Shown here: in pieces, positions 25,957-37,210 of the stretch | Layout of the letters: the number at the start of each line of letters is the position of its first letter | How positions within the stretch are numbered: the stretch's first letter is position 1 | Assembly: GCF_020080835.1 (NCBI RefSeq) | Contig: NC_058167.1 | Location: 6,802,459 to 6,866,458, forward strand | Length of the DNA stretch: 64,000 bases | Origin: Cotesia glomerata | Lineage: Eukaryota; Arthropoda; Insecta; Hymenoptera; Braconidae | Direction of reading: 5' to 3' | Translations under genes and position numbers: made by a program | The notes under the pieces: model-generated | The model's database searches: none | Told to the model about the DNA's origin: nothing | What the model saw: only the letters and a program-made list of their open reading frames with translations

Positions 25957-26932
25957 GTATGGATAAACATGTCCTAATAATAATTAAAAATACATCAGAT
26001 TAATTAACATGGTTGACTTATTGTTGGACACATACGAGACTTTAGAAAAATTATAATTTAATGTTTAATAACTTCATAAAAAATGTATTTTTGTCTGTAT
26101 TATAATCCTGAATTAAAAACCAAGTATAAAGTAAGGTTATATAGGAAATAAACCAGACATTATAAATTGATATTCTTAGAAAGTAAACTTTAAAAATATA
26201 ATAATATCTGAAAACTTTATATACTTCGTCATTAAATTATTATGTTTTCAAAATACACAATGGTATAGATAGTTAATGAATTTTATTACCCAATGTTACG
26301 TTGTTACTTACATTTAGACAAATAAAATAATTAATTTTATTAAAATTAGACTGAGTAAAAATAATATTTTACAATTTTCCTAATTTTTTATAATTTTTGC
26401 GCAAGTGCGAGATTTAATGGTGATCTAGATTATAATTATGTATGTATATTGTGTCTTATTCGAATAAGAGGGGATTGAGAGTAAGAGTTTTTGCATATGT
26501 AGTGGGGTGGGACGGGGACACTTTGCCAACAATATGGCGGCGATCAAAAATTTTATGTTGGCTATGCTAGTTATGCAGTGGCGCACAAATAATTCGAATG
26601 GAGAGTTATACGCAGCCACAGAAATGTAAAATGCTGCCATCATGTCGAATGTCGAATAGAATAATGAAAAAGATAGACGTGAAATGTAAGATTTAGTTAA
26701 TAGATGTCAGTGACACCCTGAAATTGCCTAAAATATGTGATCAGAGCGATCATTCTGGGAAAATAGATTAGGGGATATGTTTCTAATGGTTGGAGAGTGA
26801 TATAAAAGAAGTAAAGGAATAAAAATGAAAAATTTCTCTCTAGAAAACAGAAGTCAGTAATTAGGGCATCACAATAAACTAATTAAAAATAAAATAGTGA
26901 AATAATAAATTATTTAGAATTTACATTCTAAT

Positions 26933-27945
26933 CCCGTGCATGCACTGCAAAATAATAATAAACGTCAGATAGATAAAACGATAATTTTTTTAATTAATTA
27001 AAGGCACAATTACATTGTTAAGAGACAAAATACAATAAGTGAACCGGCATCATAATTTAACTTAAAATAAAAGGGTATAATTATAAATAATTAAGACTTT
27101 GAATTTTTTTCCCGTGCATGCACTGCAAAATAATAATAAACCTCAGATAAATTAAACAATAATTTTTTTAATTGATTAAAGGCACAATTACTATGTTAAG
27201 AGACTATATTCAATAAGTGAACCGGCATAATCATTTTATTTAAAATAAAAGCGTATAATTATAAATGATTTAGACTTTGAATATTTTTCCCGTGCATGCA
27301 CTGCAAAATAAAAATTGACCTCAGAATAATATAATAATATATCATTTTATTAATAAAAGGCACAATTACTTTGTTGAGGGACTAAATTTAATAATTGAAC
27401 CAGCATCATAACTTAATTTAAAATAAAAGGGTATAATTATAGATAATTTAGACTTTGAATTTTTGTCCCGTGCATGCATTGCAAAATAAAAATACACCTT
27501 GAAATAATTAAATAATATATTATTTAATTAATTAAAGGCACAATTACTTTGTTGAGGGACTAAATTTGATAAGTGAACCGGCATAATCATTTTATTTAAA
27601 ATAAAAGCTTATAATTATAAATGATTTAGACATTGAAATTTTTTCCCGTGCATGCACTGCAAAATAAAAAATGACCTCAGAATAATAAAATAATATATTA
27701 TTTTATTAATTAAAGGCACAATTACTTTGTTGAGGGACTAAATTCGATAAGTGAACCGGCATTATAATTTAATTTAAAATAAAAGGGTGTAATTATAGAT
27801 AATTTAGACTTTGAATTTTTTTCCCGTGCATGCACTGCAAAATAATAACAAACCTCAGATAAATTAAACAATAATTTTTTTAATTAATTAAAGGCACAAT
27901 TACTTTGTTAAGAGACTATATTCAATATTCAATGAGACTATATTC
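26933..27945 (+). repeat. ~178-bp tandem array, left arm
   Basis: CCCGTGCATGCACTGCAAAATA recurs starting near 26,933, 27,111, 27,289, 27,467, 27,645 and 27,823, an even 178-bp spacing. Each unit also contains TTAATTAAAGGCACAATTAC and AGTGAACCGGCAT. CGTGCATGCACTG is itself palindromic. Orientation flips at about 27,945, where the last unit is cut short and a ~15-bp stutter (ATTCAATGAGACTAT) marks the centre of the foldback element. Confidence 0.92.
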
Positions 27946-28048
27946 AATGAGGTCATTTTTTATTTTGCAGTGCATGCACGGGAAAAAAATTCAAAATCTA
28001 AATTATTTATAATTGGACCCTTTTATTTTAAATTCAATTATTATGCCG

Positions 28049-28767
28049 TGTTACGTGTGAGCCTACACCTGGTTATTTACCTGTCACGTAAACAGACCTC
28101 CGGACTAGCTCAGCGTCTCACTGAAAAATATTTAGATGTTGATAAGAGGGTGGGTCGCTCAGTGAATGAAGAATACTCGTGAATTACGGTACTAATTGTT
28201 TATTGGGCGTCCCCAAAGCACGGAAGTTGCCCGAAATGGCCCTGAGAGTCTCTTTTACAAACTAATTCTATTTATAAAAGCAAATCTAATCCAGTACAAT
28301 AATCCATTTGATGCGATACTTTTGATTCTATAACTGAGAGACTGACTGATTACAAGTGGCCGCTCCTCCTGGAGGTCCCAGGTTTATGTAACCTCGGTCG
28401 TGGATGCCGCCAAACACCTGTATCACTGCGCGGAACTTGTATTATTCCGCGGTTGATCTCAGATTATTCCGCCCTTAGGAACTAGGTGGTTATTGTCAAG
28501 TTTCCTAGTCAGCAGAAAATGGTATCAAAGCGCCGAAAGCGGTTCCCTGTGCTAGAGTACCTGTTCGCTCGGTTCCCATGCGAAAGCGTCTCCTCAGCAA
28601 CACGTGCAAGCAGCGATTCTCGGTAACCAGAGTCAGGCTAGAAATACAACGGAAATTACTCGGAAATTACTCGGTGTCTAATTCAGGTGGGCAAGTTGGC
28701 CCATCGATTTATAGAAATATATATGATTTATCTCAGTATTGACGGGAGGGTAAGCCCACCCGTCACA
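28049..28767 (-). repeat. 3' LTR (719 bp)
   Basis: Matches the right-hand LTR end to end except for the ~97-bp deletion and a 12-bp tandem duplication (ATTACTCGGAA repeated). Just outside it, in element orientation, lies a G-rich purine tract (AGCCGGGGGAGCG, 28,768-28,780) suitable as polypurine tract. Confidence 0.93.
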
Positions 28768-29014
28768 CGCTCCCCCGGCTAAAAAAAGAAAGCTATTCTC
28801 CTGAATGGTATTAGGAATCTATTACCTTGAAGTCCCGATTTATTTAACGCGTTTTTTTTCCTCTCATCTAAATTGCTGTACCACCCTCTGCTCAGACTAA
28901 ATAATTGGAATCCTAAGAGACTTCTCTACATTCTAGAATAATAATGAATATATAGATAATACTGAATATATAGACAATAATGAATATATGCTAACATGCG
29001 TGTTGATTACAATA

Positions 29015-29690
29015 CCCTAGTAGAAATGAAATCAAGTTTTTAGCCAGTAACTGGCCAGTTTTACTAGACTTAAACCAGTAACTGGCCAGTGTAATATCAA
29101 GTTTCTGTCTAGTAACTGGCCAGTTTTACTAGAGATCTAACAAAACATTATGGCGGCTTTAGTGAAACTGTCAGTTTCGAATTCTGAGGTTATTAGGCGT
29201 TATTAAAATTGTCAAATAAATTCAAAATAATGTTTAATAAACGATATGATATAAAAAAGTTTCATTTATGTGTACATTATAAAATAGATAACATCATTAG
29301 ACTGATAGACTAATAATAAATCTAACAATAGAATAAGAAAATAATTATTTTGAATTGGAGATTTGTTTTTAATGCCCACAGTAGCAATTTATAGATCGTG
29401 TCATTTTTTTCACTGCATCCATTTTGAAATATATACTGGAAATTATTTACACGTTAATAAACACTAATTTTGATTGATTTATACTGTTTTTTAATAATAA
29501 TAATTACAATAATGATGCGTACAGGTTAACAAAAAAAATAAACAAACATACACACACTAGTAAAGATACACTGTCGGTGTAACTAATGTTTATGACTTAG
29601 TTGTAGGTGGCGCGATTTCAAGTTTTTACTCGATATCACTGGCCAGTTACTGGTTTATGTCCAGTGAAAACTCGATTATTTCTACTAGGG
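29015..29690. mobile_element. 676-bp MITE with TA duplication
   Basis: Terminal inverted repeats CCCTAGTAGAAAT (29,015-29,027; inverted 29,678-29,690) flanked by TA on both sides indicate a Tc1/mariner-type non-autonomous element. Subterminal inverted motifs TCAAGTTTTT and GCCAGTAACTGGCCAGT (itself palindromic) occur several times near both ends. No transposase. It sits between the env remnant and the 3' LTR, so it entered after the retroelement. Confidence 0.85.
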
Positions 29691-29789
29691 TACTTATGTC
29701 CCGACAATATAACGGTTTTGCGAAGATCTCTGGTAATGCCTCCTTCCTGATTGGTTCTTGTGTCCTTGGATAATACTAATATGATCCTC

Positions 29790-31690
29790 TTAGGGTGATC
29801 CTAGATGGTTCCTGTAACAAAAAAAAGGTAGGTGGGATTTCGGGAGTGTGTTGAAAGGATTAATAGGATTGCAGATCTTCAATTGAAAGCGCATTGCCCT
29901 GTAGTCCCAGCTGTCGACGACCGTTGTTGTCTGCTTACTCCTCGAGTTGATCCTCTTGGGTCGATCGGTCATCTCAATGACCTCCGGGTTGCTGATCCTG
30001 TTTCCTGATCGGGAGGTTTCGTCGCTGATTTTCATGATGACCTCCATCGGTTGACTGGATTCCGGGATAGCATCTTCCACCTCACAATATGGGTTATCTC
30101 TTCCAACATCCTCACTGGTGTCGTTTTTCGTTAGATTACGTCTCTTCATTACACGCCATACTAGATCACAAAGTACAGTCGCACTTAAAAGTACTATAGC
30201 AGCGTAGATGTATACTAGTTGAGATCTTGTTCCGTAGGACGCCGAATGTACAGTCTGATTCAACCCTTTTTTTTTATTGTACCCCAGATTCGGTGAAATT
30301 TTATACCTTCTAAGAATTGTATTTTATTTTCTTCGCTGATTTCTTTTAAAACGTGAAGTAGATCCACTTGAAATTCCTTGGCAAATTTTTCCATTTCCTC
30401 GTTTATTCTTGGCCAAGTTAAAATCTCTTCAGATATTTTCGTAGTGACCGTCGTTTCTTGTGTGGTTGTGAATCTCCTTTCTCCTGTCATTCCTTCGCAG
30501 CCAGGAGCCATCCAGACTACTCCAGTTCTGCGCACTTCTAATTCCAGTGATTTATTTGGTTGACACTTAACTTTTCCTATGTCAGCTTCCTGAGTTGCGA
30601 ACAACCATGCGTTTATTCCCATTAATTTTGTTCAAAATGTTTCCTTAATTTGCACAACCCTTAAATCACAATTTTGTAGATTGATATCTCGTGACTTCTT
30701 CCACAATGCCACTTTACATTCTTCCGTCTTGCTGGTTGTCCTCACTATCGCCGTTCGGGTGGCCAAAAATCGTCCTCTCATCACCTGACATAGTCTTATT
30801 TCTTCCTGTGTCAGCAGAATGTATCCTTGATCATTGATCGCCGTAAAGGGGGTAGTAGGCTTGATAATCGAGCCAAATCCTGGTGCTGAGACTATCTGTG
30901 TCGGAAAAGAATAATGTCTAATTAGTCTGTAACTTGTTCTTTGTATTAGTGGAATTGTGTATTTATAAATTATTTGCTGATGAAAAATTATCACTTCGAT
31001 GTCAATGATTCTCATTTGTTGCTCATTTCCGTCAAATGATTTACAAAATGTAACATCAAAATGTTGCTCATTTCCGTCAATAGATCTGAGTTGCTATTTT
31101 CTTCCAAAATTTCTTCTAATCCACGTTTTATAACAGCTGGCGAATATACGTCACGAATTGCTTGACCTTCGTATGCTGCTAGAGCAGCAAAAAATGCTGT
31201 CGCAGTGCTTTTGTCCAGTAATACAATTTCAGCTTCTATTTCCTCCCAAATGGTTCCATTTCCTATTTTTAAACTTTCCTGATTGGTGTTGATAATCCAT
31301 TCGCCTTTCTCTGTTCTTCTTATTTTCTCTCCATTTTCCTTGATTTCAAAGATTTCCTGATGGTACTGCAAAATTTCAGGAGTGGTAAATGCTTCCCGTA
31401 TACTGCAGCGGTGGATGCTGTCGCGCATTCGGGCCTTCATTCGTCTGATCTATTCTCTCCATTCCCTGTATTGGCTGCTCGATTCTTCTTTCGCTACCTC
31501 GTTTATCTTCTCTTCCAAAATTCTGATTTTCCTTTCCTCGTCCTCGATGTTCATAAAGGTTATAATTGTTTTGTTGCGGGGAAATGGCCGATACTCTCCT
31601 ATATCTTCTGAGTACAATCCCCTCCTGTTGTCCAAAGCGATGACCCTAGACAAGGATCCCCGAGTTGGCTCCATCAAGGCACTGGAATAA
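29790..31690 (-). pseudogene. env: Glycoprotein gene 2 remnant, gypsy/errantivirus Env-like
   Basis: Five adjoining frames (31,677-31,450; 31,440-31,012; 31,015-30,632; 30,622-30,260; 30,263-29,790) read as one gene broken by two in-frame stops (31,450; 30,632) and two frameshifts (about 31,013 and a poly-A run at about 30,262). Features fit insect retrovirus Env of the baculovirus-F-like type: an RGxxG-like early segment, IRLCQVMRGRFLATRT, NAWLFATQEAD followed by paired cysteines ending in PGCEG, a long helical stretch, then a membrane anchor (IYAAIVLLSATVLCDLVW) and a cytoplasmic tail. No signal peptide is left. It lies 70 bp downstream of glycoprotein gene 1 in the same orientation. Confidence 0.6.
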
Positions 31691-31758
31691 TAATAAACAT
31701 GAACAACTCACACCCTTTCCTCGTTTTTTTTTTTTTTTTTTTTTTTTTGGTGTTACGA

Positions 31759-33697
31759 TTATGCATATTTATGTATATATGTGTATGTATTGTGGCTTAA
31801 TGCTAAAGTAAATGTCTTTCTTTTAGAATCGCGACTCTTCTTCCCTGCTTTCCTCCAGATTTCGTTTTTGTCGCCTCGTTTTTTCTTCCTCGTTGTTTCT
31901 CCTAGCAGATATAGACTCCAACCGTAGGCTCTGTGTAGCGTACATCCATGAACTGCCGTATCGATTATTATCTTTAAGAATTTTAATACCATGATTACTC
32001 TGATTACTCCAGCACTGGCTGTGCCAAATACCAAGAATCCTCCCCAAAATTTCTCCCACTGTTTTTTCGCGAAATTTTCGATGTCTGCCTCGTCAATGAA
32101 ATTTGCCATGGATATTACCGAATTTCCTGAAATTGTCCTTCCGGTGGCTCCTCTTACTATGGTATTTACTGTTACCGGTGTTTCTACTGGTAGCATTATT
32201 CTGTTTCTTAATTTTTCAAGATCTTTTCCCGTGTATATTCCACTCGTTGCCAGATGTTTCAGATCATAACTCCAAGTTGGTGTCGTTAATGGGCTCAATG
32301 TTTGTGGCCTGACAGTATCTTCGAAGTCGGGTTTCATTGTAATCCATGCTCCGTCTATTTCGTATCCTACTGCCAACAGCTGATTACAGTCCACCATCGT
32401 TCCCTCTTTGATCAGCATCCTAGACTTCGGAGTTAGAAACCAACTCTCGTTTCTATATTTTACCGGTAGTTCTTGGTAACAGTCCTGTGTCTTCCTTAAT
32501 GTCACTTCCACAGCTACGTATTTTATTAAATATATTATTTCTCCGGCGAGACTAGCGTAATATCCTGGGCCCTTCATTATAGCGTAGGCAAACTCTTCTG
32601 GTTTAAGTCCCGAAAACATGAGTGCATTGGAAATTACTTGCCTCTCTACTTCACATTTGTGTAGCAATATGTCCCTGTACAAAGCTTTTATTTGACGTTT
32701 GATATGTTTTTCTACATATCTAAATTTCAAATTTATGTATGTGAAAATATCTAAGTCTTGCGTTGCAATTGGTCGTGTTCTCGCTCCCCGTTCTCCTGGT
32801 TTTATTATTCTGATTAATAATTTCGGGTGCTCTGTTTGTATTAATTTGTAGCCGCAAACTTCTTTTTCCATTTTCTTTGATAGCGCGAAGGTGGTCTCCT
32901 CCGTCTTTAACGTATAAATTTCGAGTTCTCCTGGTTCACCCGATAGAATTAGTCCTGGACCCTCGTATAGTGTGAGGTGATTTGCCGTACAAGAATCATC
33001 CCTGATAACTTCCCAAAACACGTAATTCCCCGATTGGTCGATACAGAGAAAGGATAGGGGCCAGTTACTCGATTAGTTACTCCCCTTCTGCCCAGTCGCA
33101 TCTTGACCCGCTTCCTAAAATTATCCTGTTGCTGGCTCGTTCAATGGTCGCAAAATAATTTTTGATTGTAATTTTTACGGTCGCCTCCACGATAACTCCA
33201 TCCCAGGTGCCAAATGGATCGCTGTATGAAACTCCCGTGCATTTTCCATCCACTGTTGTTTTTCCTGCTAACATTATGGTCCGAAAATCCGTACTATTTC
33301 TTTTTACTCCCTCTATAAACCCTGAATCACCCATTCTTAAACTCCCGTCTTCTTGTAACTTTTTGCATTGTCTGTAATCAAGTTCATAAATGTATTCTTG
33401 TCTTCCGTTCGTTACCGCGAAAGTATGATACCAATATCCGCAATACGTTATCACTCGGTTCACTTCTACTCTACAATCCCGCACTTCAGTATTTCCGAAT
33501 TCCGCTAGCTGCAGCAATTGTAGAGTTACGGCTCCTTCTCTCGGGTTCTGGAGGGTGATGTTGTGCTCTCCTACTGTAACTGCTGACATCGTTGTCTCGT
33601 TCATTTGAATTGCTCCGCAATCATATTCTATTAATGCCTGTGTTGTCTGGACGATCAGCAGCATCACTAATAACAATCTTTTTATCGTTTTACTCAT
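31759..33697 (-). pseudogene. Glycoprotein gene 1, chuvirus/class III-like, split in two frames
   Basis: Part one (33,697-33,077, 206 codons) starts with a signal peptide (hydrophobic LLLVMLLIVQTTQA) followed by EYDCGAIQMNETT, several cysteines and N-glycosylation sites. Part two (33,021-31,759, 420 codons) has CTANHLTLYEG, FALSKK...CGYKLIQTEHPKL, and a membrane segment at about 326-356 (FLVFGTASAGVIRVIMVLKF) with a basic cytoplasmic tail. The YDC start, the TEHPKL block and the single C-terminal anchor recall glycoproteins of arthropod chuviruses and of BEL/Pao elements that captured them; this is my recollection of family features, not a search result. The break (stop plus frame change) falls at a 21-bp repeat. 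Defective as read, unless RNA processing removes the break. Confidence 0.6.
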
Positions 33698-36600
33698 TCT
33701 GGAAAAATTTTATGGCATTAATTAACAACTTTCTTTTTCTGTATTTTTCTCTGAATCGACAGGATTTTTCTATATGTATATTATATTTTTTTTTTCTGTT
33801 TGATGAATAATACCATTAGGCATGAAACGGCAATTGCGAATTACTTAACTAATTACTCTTAAAATTATTAATTATGAATTTTTTGAATCTACCAATCATT
33901 ATTGTTATCTAAATATAATTATTCTTAAATCTTAATCCTTTTTTTTTTCAACGACTGAGTACATATCCTACCGTAGATTTATTTCTCATGAAATATGAGA
34001 ATATTTTGCGTCTGTATTACTTCTCCAAACGTGCTGACAGTGTTTCTTTAAATGCGTTATCTATTCTGGACCCCGTGGTCCCTACTTACATTTAATTGTT
34101 TAGAATACATATTGTACTCTTAGTGATCACATCTCTAGCAGTGACAGTTTAATAAGTTAAAAAAATTTTTAAGAAAAGGAAAAAATTTTTTTCATTCGAC
34201 ATATCCAACTATATCTCGACTTCCTGTTTCCTTCGATGCTTATAAGTCTCTGATGACTGACGGGGTAAGTTATTATAAGATGATATCTTTTTTGTTTTAT
34301 TTAAACGAATTGTCAAAACTAATTTTGAGTTCCCCCCTTTTTTTGATTTTTTTTTTTTCAGGAAATTTTAAAAATGTGTCACATTCTGAAAACACTAATT
34401 GATGAATAGTTCAGATTGTTGTTCTGTTAAGAGGAGAGGAGAGAGAAAAAAAAATTTGCTTTATGAGTCGTAAATGTGCGGAATATATATGATCTAGTGA
34501 ATTTAAAGTTCCCGTGAGCATAATTATTTTTCAATTAGTGAAACCCCAAAAAAAAATTATTTCATAAAAATTTCCTTTACAAAAATTTTCCTCAATTAAC
34601 CTTCCTAAAAAAAATTATTTTAATTTAGGAAATTTGAAAAAGACGGAAAGAGAAAAAAAAATTATGAAATTCCTTAAGTCGATTCCCTTTTTTTTTTCAA
34701 AAAAAATTCTTGAAAAGAGGTTTCCTAGAATTATTCTCTAAATTCAGAAATAACTTCCGTACCCTTTAATTTTCCTTTCGAATAAAGGAATTTTTTATTA
34801 TTAATTAGTATATTTTATCTTAACTGAATTAAGTCAGGTAAGTATATATGTATATACCTATCATATGTCTCATAACGCTTTAAGAGTATACTTAGTACGT
34901 ATGTGTATATCTATATATGTTTGTCTCGAACGAGCGCGCAGCCGGTGCCGCGCATTTGTTTAAAAGTCTTAATAGTAATAATTTCATTTTTTTTTTAAAT
35001 TCGGCAAACCGATTACTTAAATATTTCGGAATGCCCGAAAATTAAGAAAACGAAATTCAAGGTATTACAAGGTTTCTTTTAAAATTCTCTTAGAGGGAAT
35101 TTTATGTCATAAAAGAAAAATTAAAAAAAAAATTTTAAATTGCTCTTTCGGTTACGGGGCCAGTTACTCGATTAGTGTGATGATTTTGATGATAACCGAC
35201 ACGTATTTTTAATTAAGATACTTAACCGCCATAAAAGTTATCCGTCCTATGAGATTTTTCTGAATTACTAGAATTAATCGACAATGCTTACTAGTGTCAT
35301 GTGAAGCCAATAGTGCGCATGCTCTTTTTGTTTAAACGGAGTTACCGTAGTCCGAATTTCGTTTGCTTATAATTTGCCGTTTTTCTTATTTTTGTAAAAA
35401 AAAAATTATTTTTAAAGAGAATTATTCATATGCATTTACTTCCGCAATTATTTTATTTGATTTCTTCCACGTTAATTCTTTCAACATCTTAATTCTGTAA
35501 TATAGTCCAATTTTCACGTGCTTATCTCTTGCTCCGGAATGTAAATATGATCCTATTTTGTTACAATATTTCAACGGGCAATACCTATAGAGCTCGAGAT
35601 CAATCTATAGTATTAAATATTGTTTTGAGGAACGGATGTTTATAAGATAAAATTTTTCTTAAAATTTTTATTTATTCTCGAAAGGCTCCGATTTCCTTAC
35701 CATTTGCATGCGTTTCATCTTCTTATATTCAGTCGTTACATTACTGCTGCACCGAGTGCTTCTTTGCGGTGAAAGAAAAAAAAAAAAGGTGACATTTTCA
35801 GAGTGAAAAAAGTTCTTTGTGCAAAAGTGTTTAAAGAAAAAAAAATTATAGTGACTTTTGGTTTTTGCAAGTGTTTTTGTGAAAGAAAGAAAAGCAACAA
35901 AAAAAAATTTTCGATTATCTCATCGTTAATATTTTTGGATATTTTCGTCTAACAAAAAGGTAAGAAAGAGAAAAAGGTAACAAGTTACTACGCAACTAGG
36001 TCATTTTTTAATCGACTTATTCCCCGTTTCCTTTCGTGCAGTGTTCCTTTTGTTTCTTACAATTTGCTAATTAAGAATCTTATTTTATATTCGAATAACG
36101 GACATATTGCTCTTATTTTACATCTTTGCTAATTAAGAAAAAAAATTTTTTTTTTCATTTAATGTCTCCGTTGTTGTTTGTTTCGTTAGTTACACGCATT
36201 TTTCACTGTGAATGCCTGCAATCAAAAAACCTTCTTATCGATTAAATAAGATTTCTCAGAAAAAACTCGCCTTCCTGATGAATTAAATGGATAAGAGCGT
36301 GGCATTCACGGGAGCTATGGGCTTGATAACACGACAACTTTGCAAAAAACTTGTGAAAATTGCGTGTCAAAATAATTCCGTTTCGATACAGTTAATCTTT
36401 TTTTCGATCATAAACAGAATTGAAATAACTATCAACAAGCAGAAACTATACATATATGATAGTATAATTTCTAACCCCCCATATTCCTACAGAATTATCA
36501 TTTACGGAACTTCAATCTTTTAAATGTGGGTCAGTAGGGATTCTCGCTGCTAAATTAGTAATTTTCAACATATTACTATTTTAAAGTCAGGTCCTATTGC

Positions 36601-37210
36601 TGGCCCTTATCGGTAGATACAGAAAGAAAAAGAAAAACTTATTTCGAGCATTAAATCCCGGTTTTAATGCAAAATCCCCATTTCATTCCCCATTTCGTAC
36701 TCAGTCGTTGTTTTTACCTTCTCTATGGAGAAAAATTTTCACACATATATATGTGTACATGTGTAACTTATTTTATTTTATATCGATTTCCGTTCTGGAA
36801 GGAATTACATTTCCCAAGTAATGCGTTAGTATATGTAGTTTCATTTTAGTATAAGCTTAAAGAATATTTATTATTTTATACGTGAAAGAGTTACCGGCCG
36901 GATTTTGAGATGAGAAAAATGAAAATGAAACATAGTGTGTACGAAGAGTAGTGTTCCTAATTAGCATGCTGTATTATTATAGTTTGGTTATGTAATTATC
37001 TTCCAGCACGGAAAAGAGAGAGAAAGGAAAAATATATCTGATAAATATATATAACTACAAATATAAATATAAATATATCTATGATATATTATTAAAATTT
37101 ATAGTATTAAGATTTAATAATAATTTCCTGATTACATCACCTATGCAGCTATTTCACTTGTCGTTTCATGCTCTGGTGTTGTTGGTCATTGTTGGTATTT
37201 TTGTCTCTCA
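33698..37210. other. 3.5-kb unexplained spacer in retroelement
   Basis: No minus-strand frame of note and only short plus-strand frames. Many A- and T-runs. At 35,740-35,960 the plus strand resembles a 5' leader (AGTGAAAAAAGTTC, AAGTGTTTTTGTG) ending in a donor-like AAAAAGGTAAG. One copy of a 21-bp repeat shared with the glycoprotein gene lies at 35,156-35,176. It may hold splice or export signals for subgenomic RNAs, or be captured non-coding DNA. Confidence 0.5.

Larger units (their letters stand above)
23251..26511. other. Intergenic: AGFG promoter side, repeats, left flank of transposon stack
   Basis: 23,270-23,520 is more GC-balanced and probably holds the AGFG 5' UTR/promoter. The rest is A/T-rich. 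A dispersed-repeat-like block lies at 24,285-24,500, AT tandem motifs at 25,080-25,200 and a hairpin at 25,873-25,956. No gene is recognised over 3.2 kb. Confidence 0.5.

Noticed and set aside
26425..26643. Short similar frames in both foldback arms (minus 26,643-26,425; plus 52,161-52,361)
   Set aside because: They mirror each other only because the arms are inverted repeats; no motif, and they diverge after the arm ends.
26933..27945. CRISPR-like evenly spaced repeats
   Set aside because: Units are contiguous 178-bp tandem repeats without unique spacers, in a eukaryotic transposon arm.
36287..36523. Plus-strand 78-codon frame in the retroelement spacer
   Set aside because: Starts plausibly but soon becomes AT-driven; too weak to call a gene.
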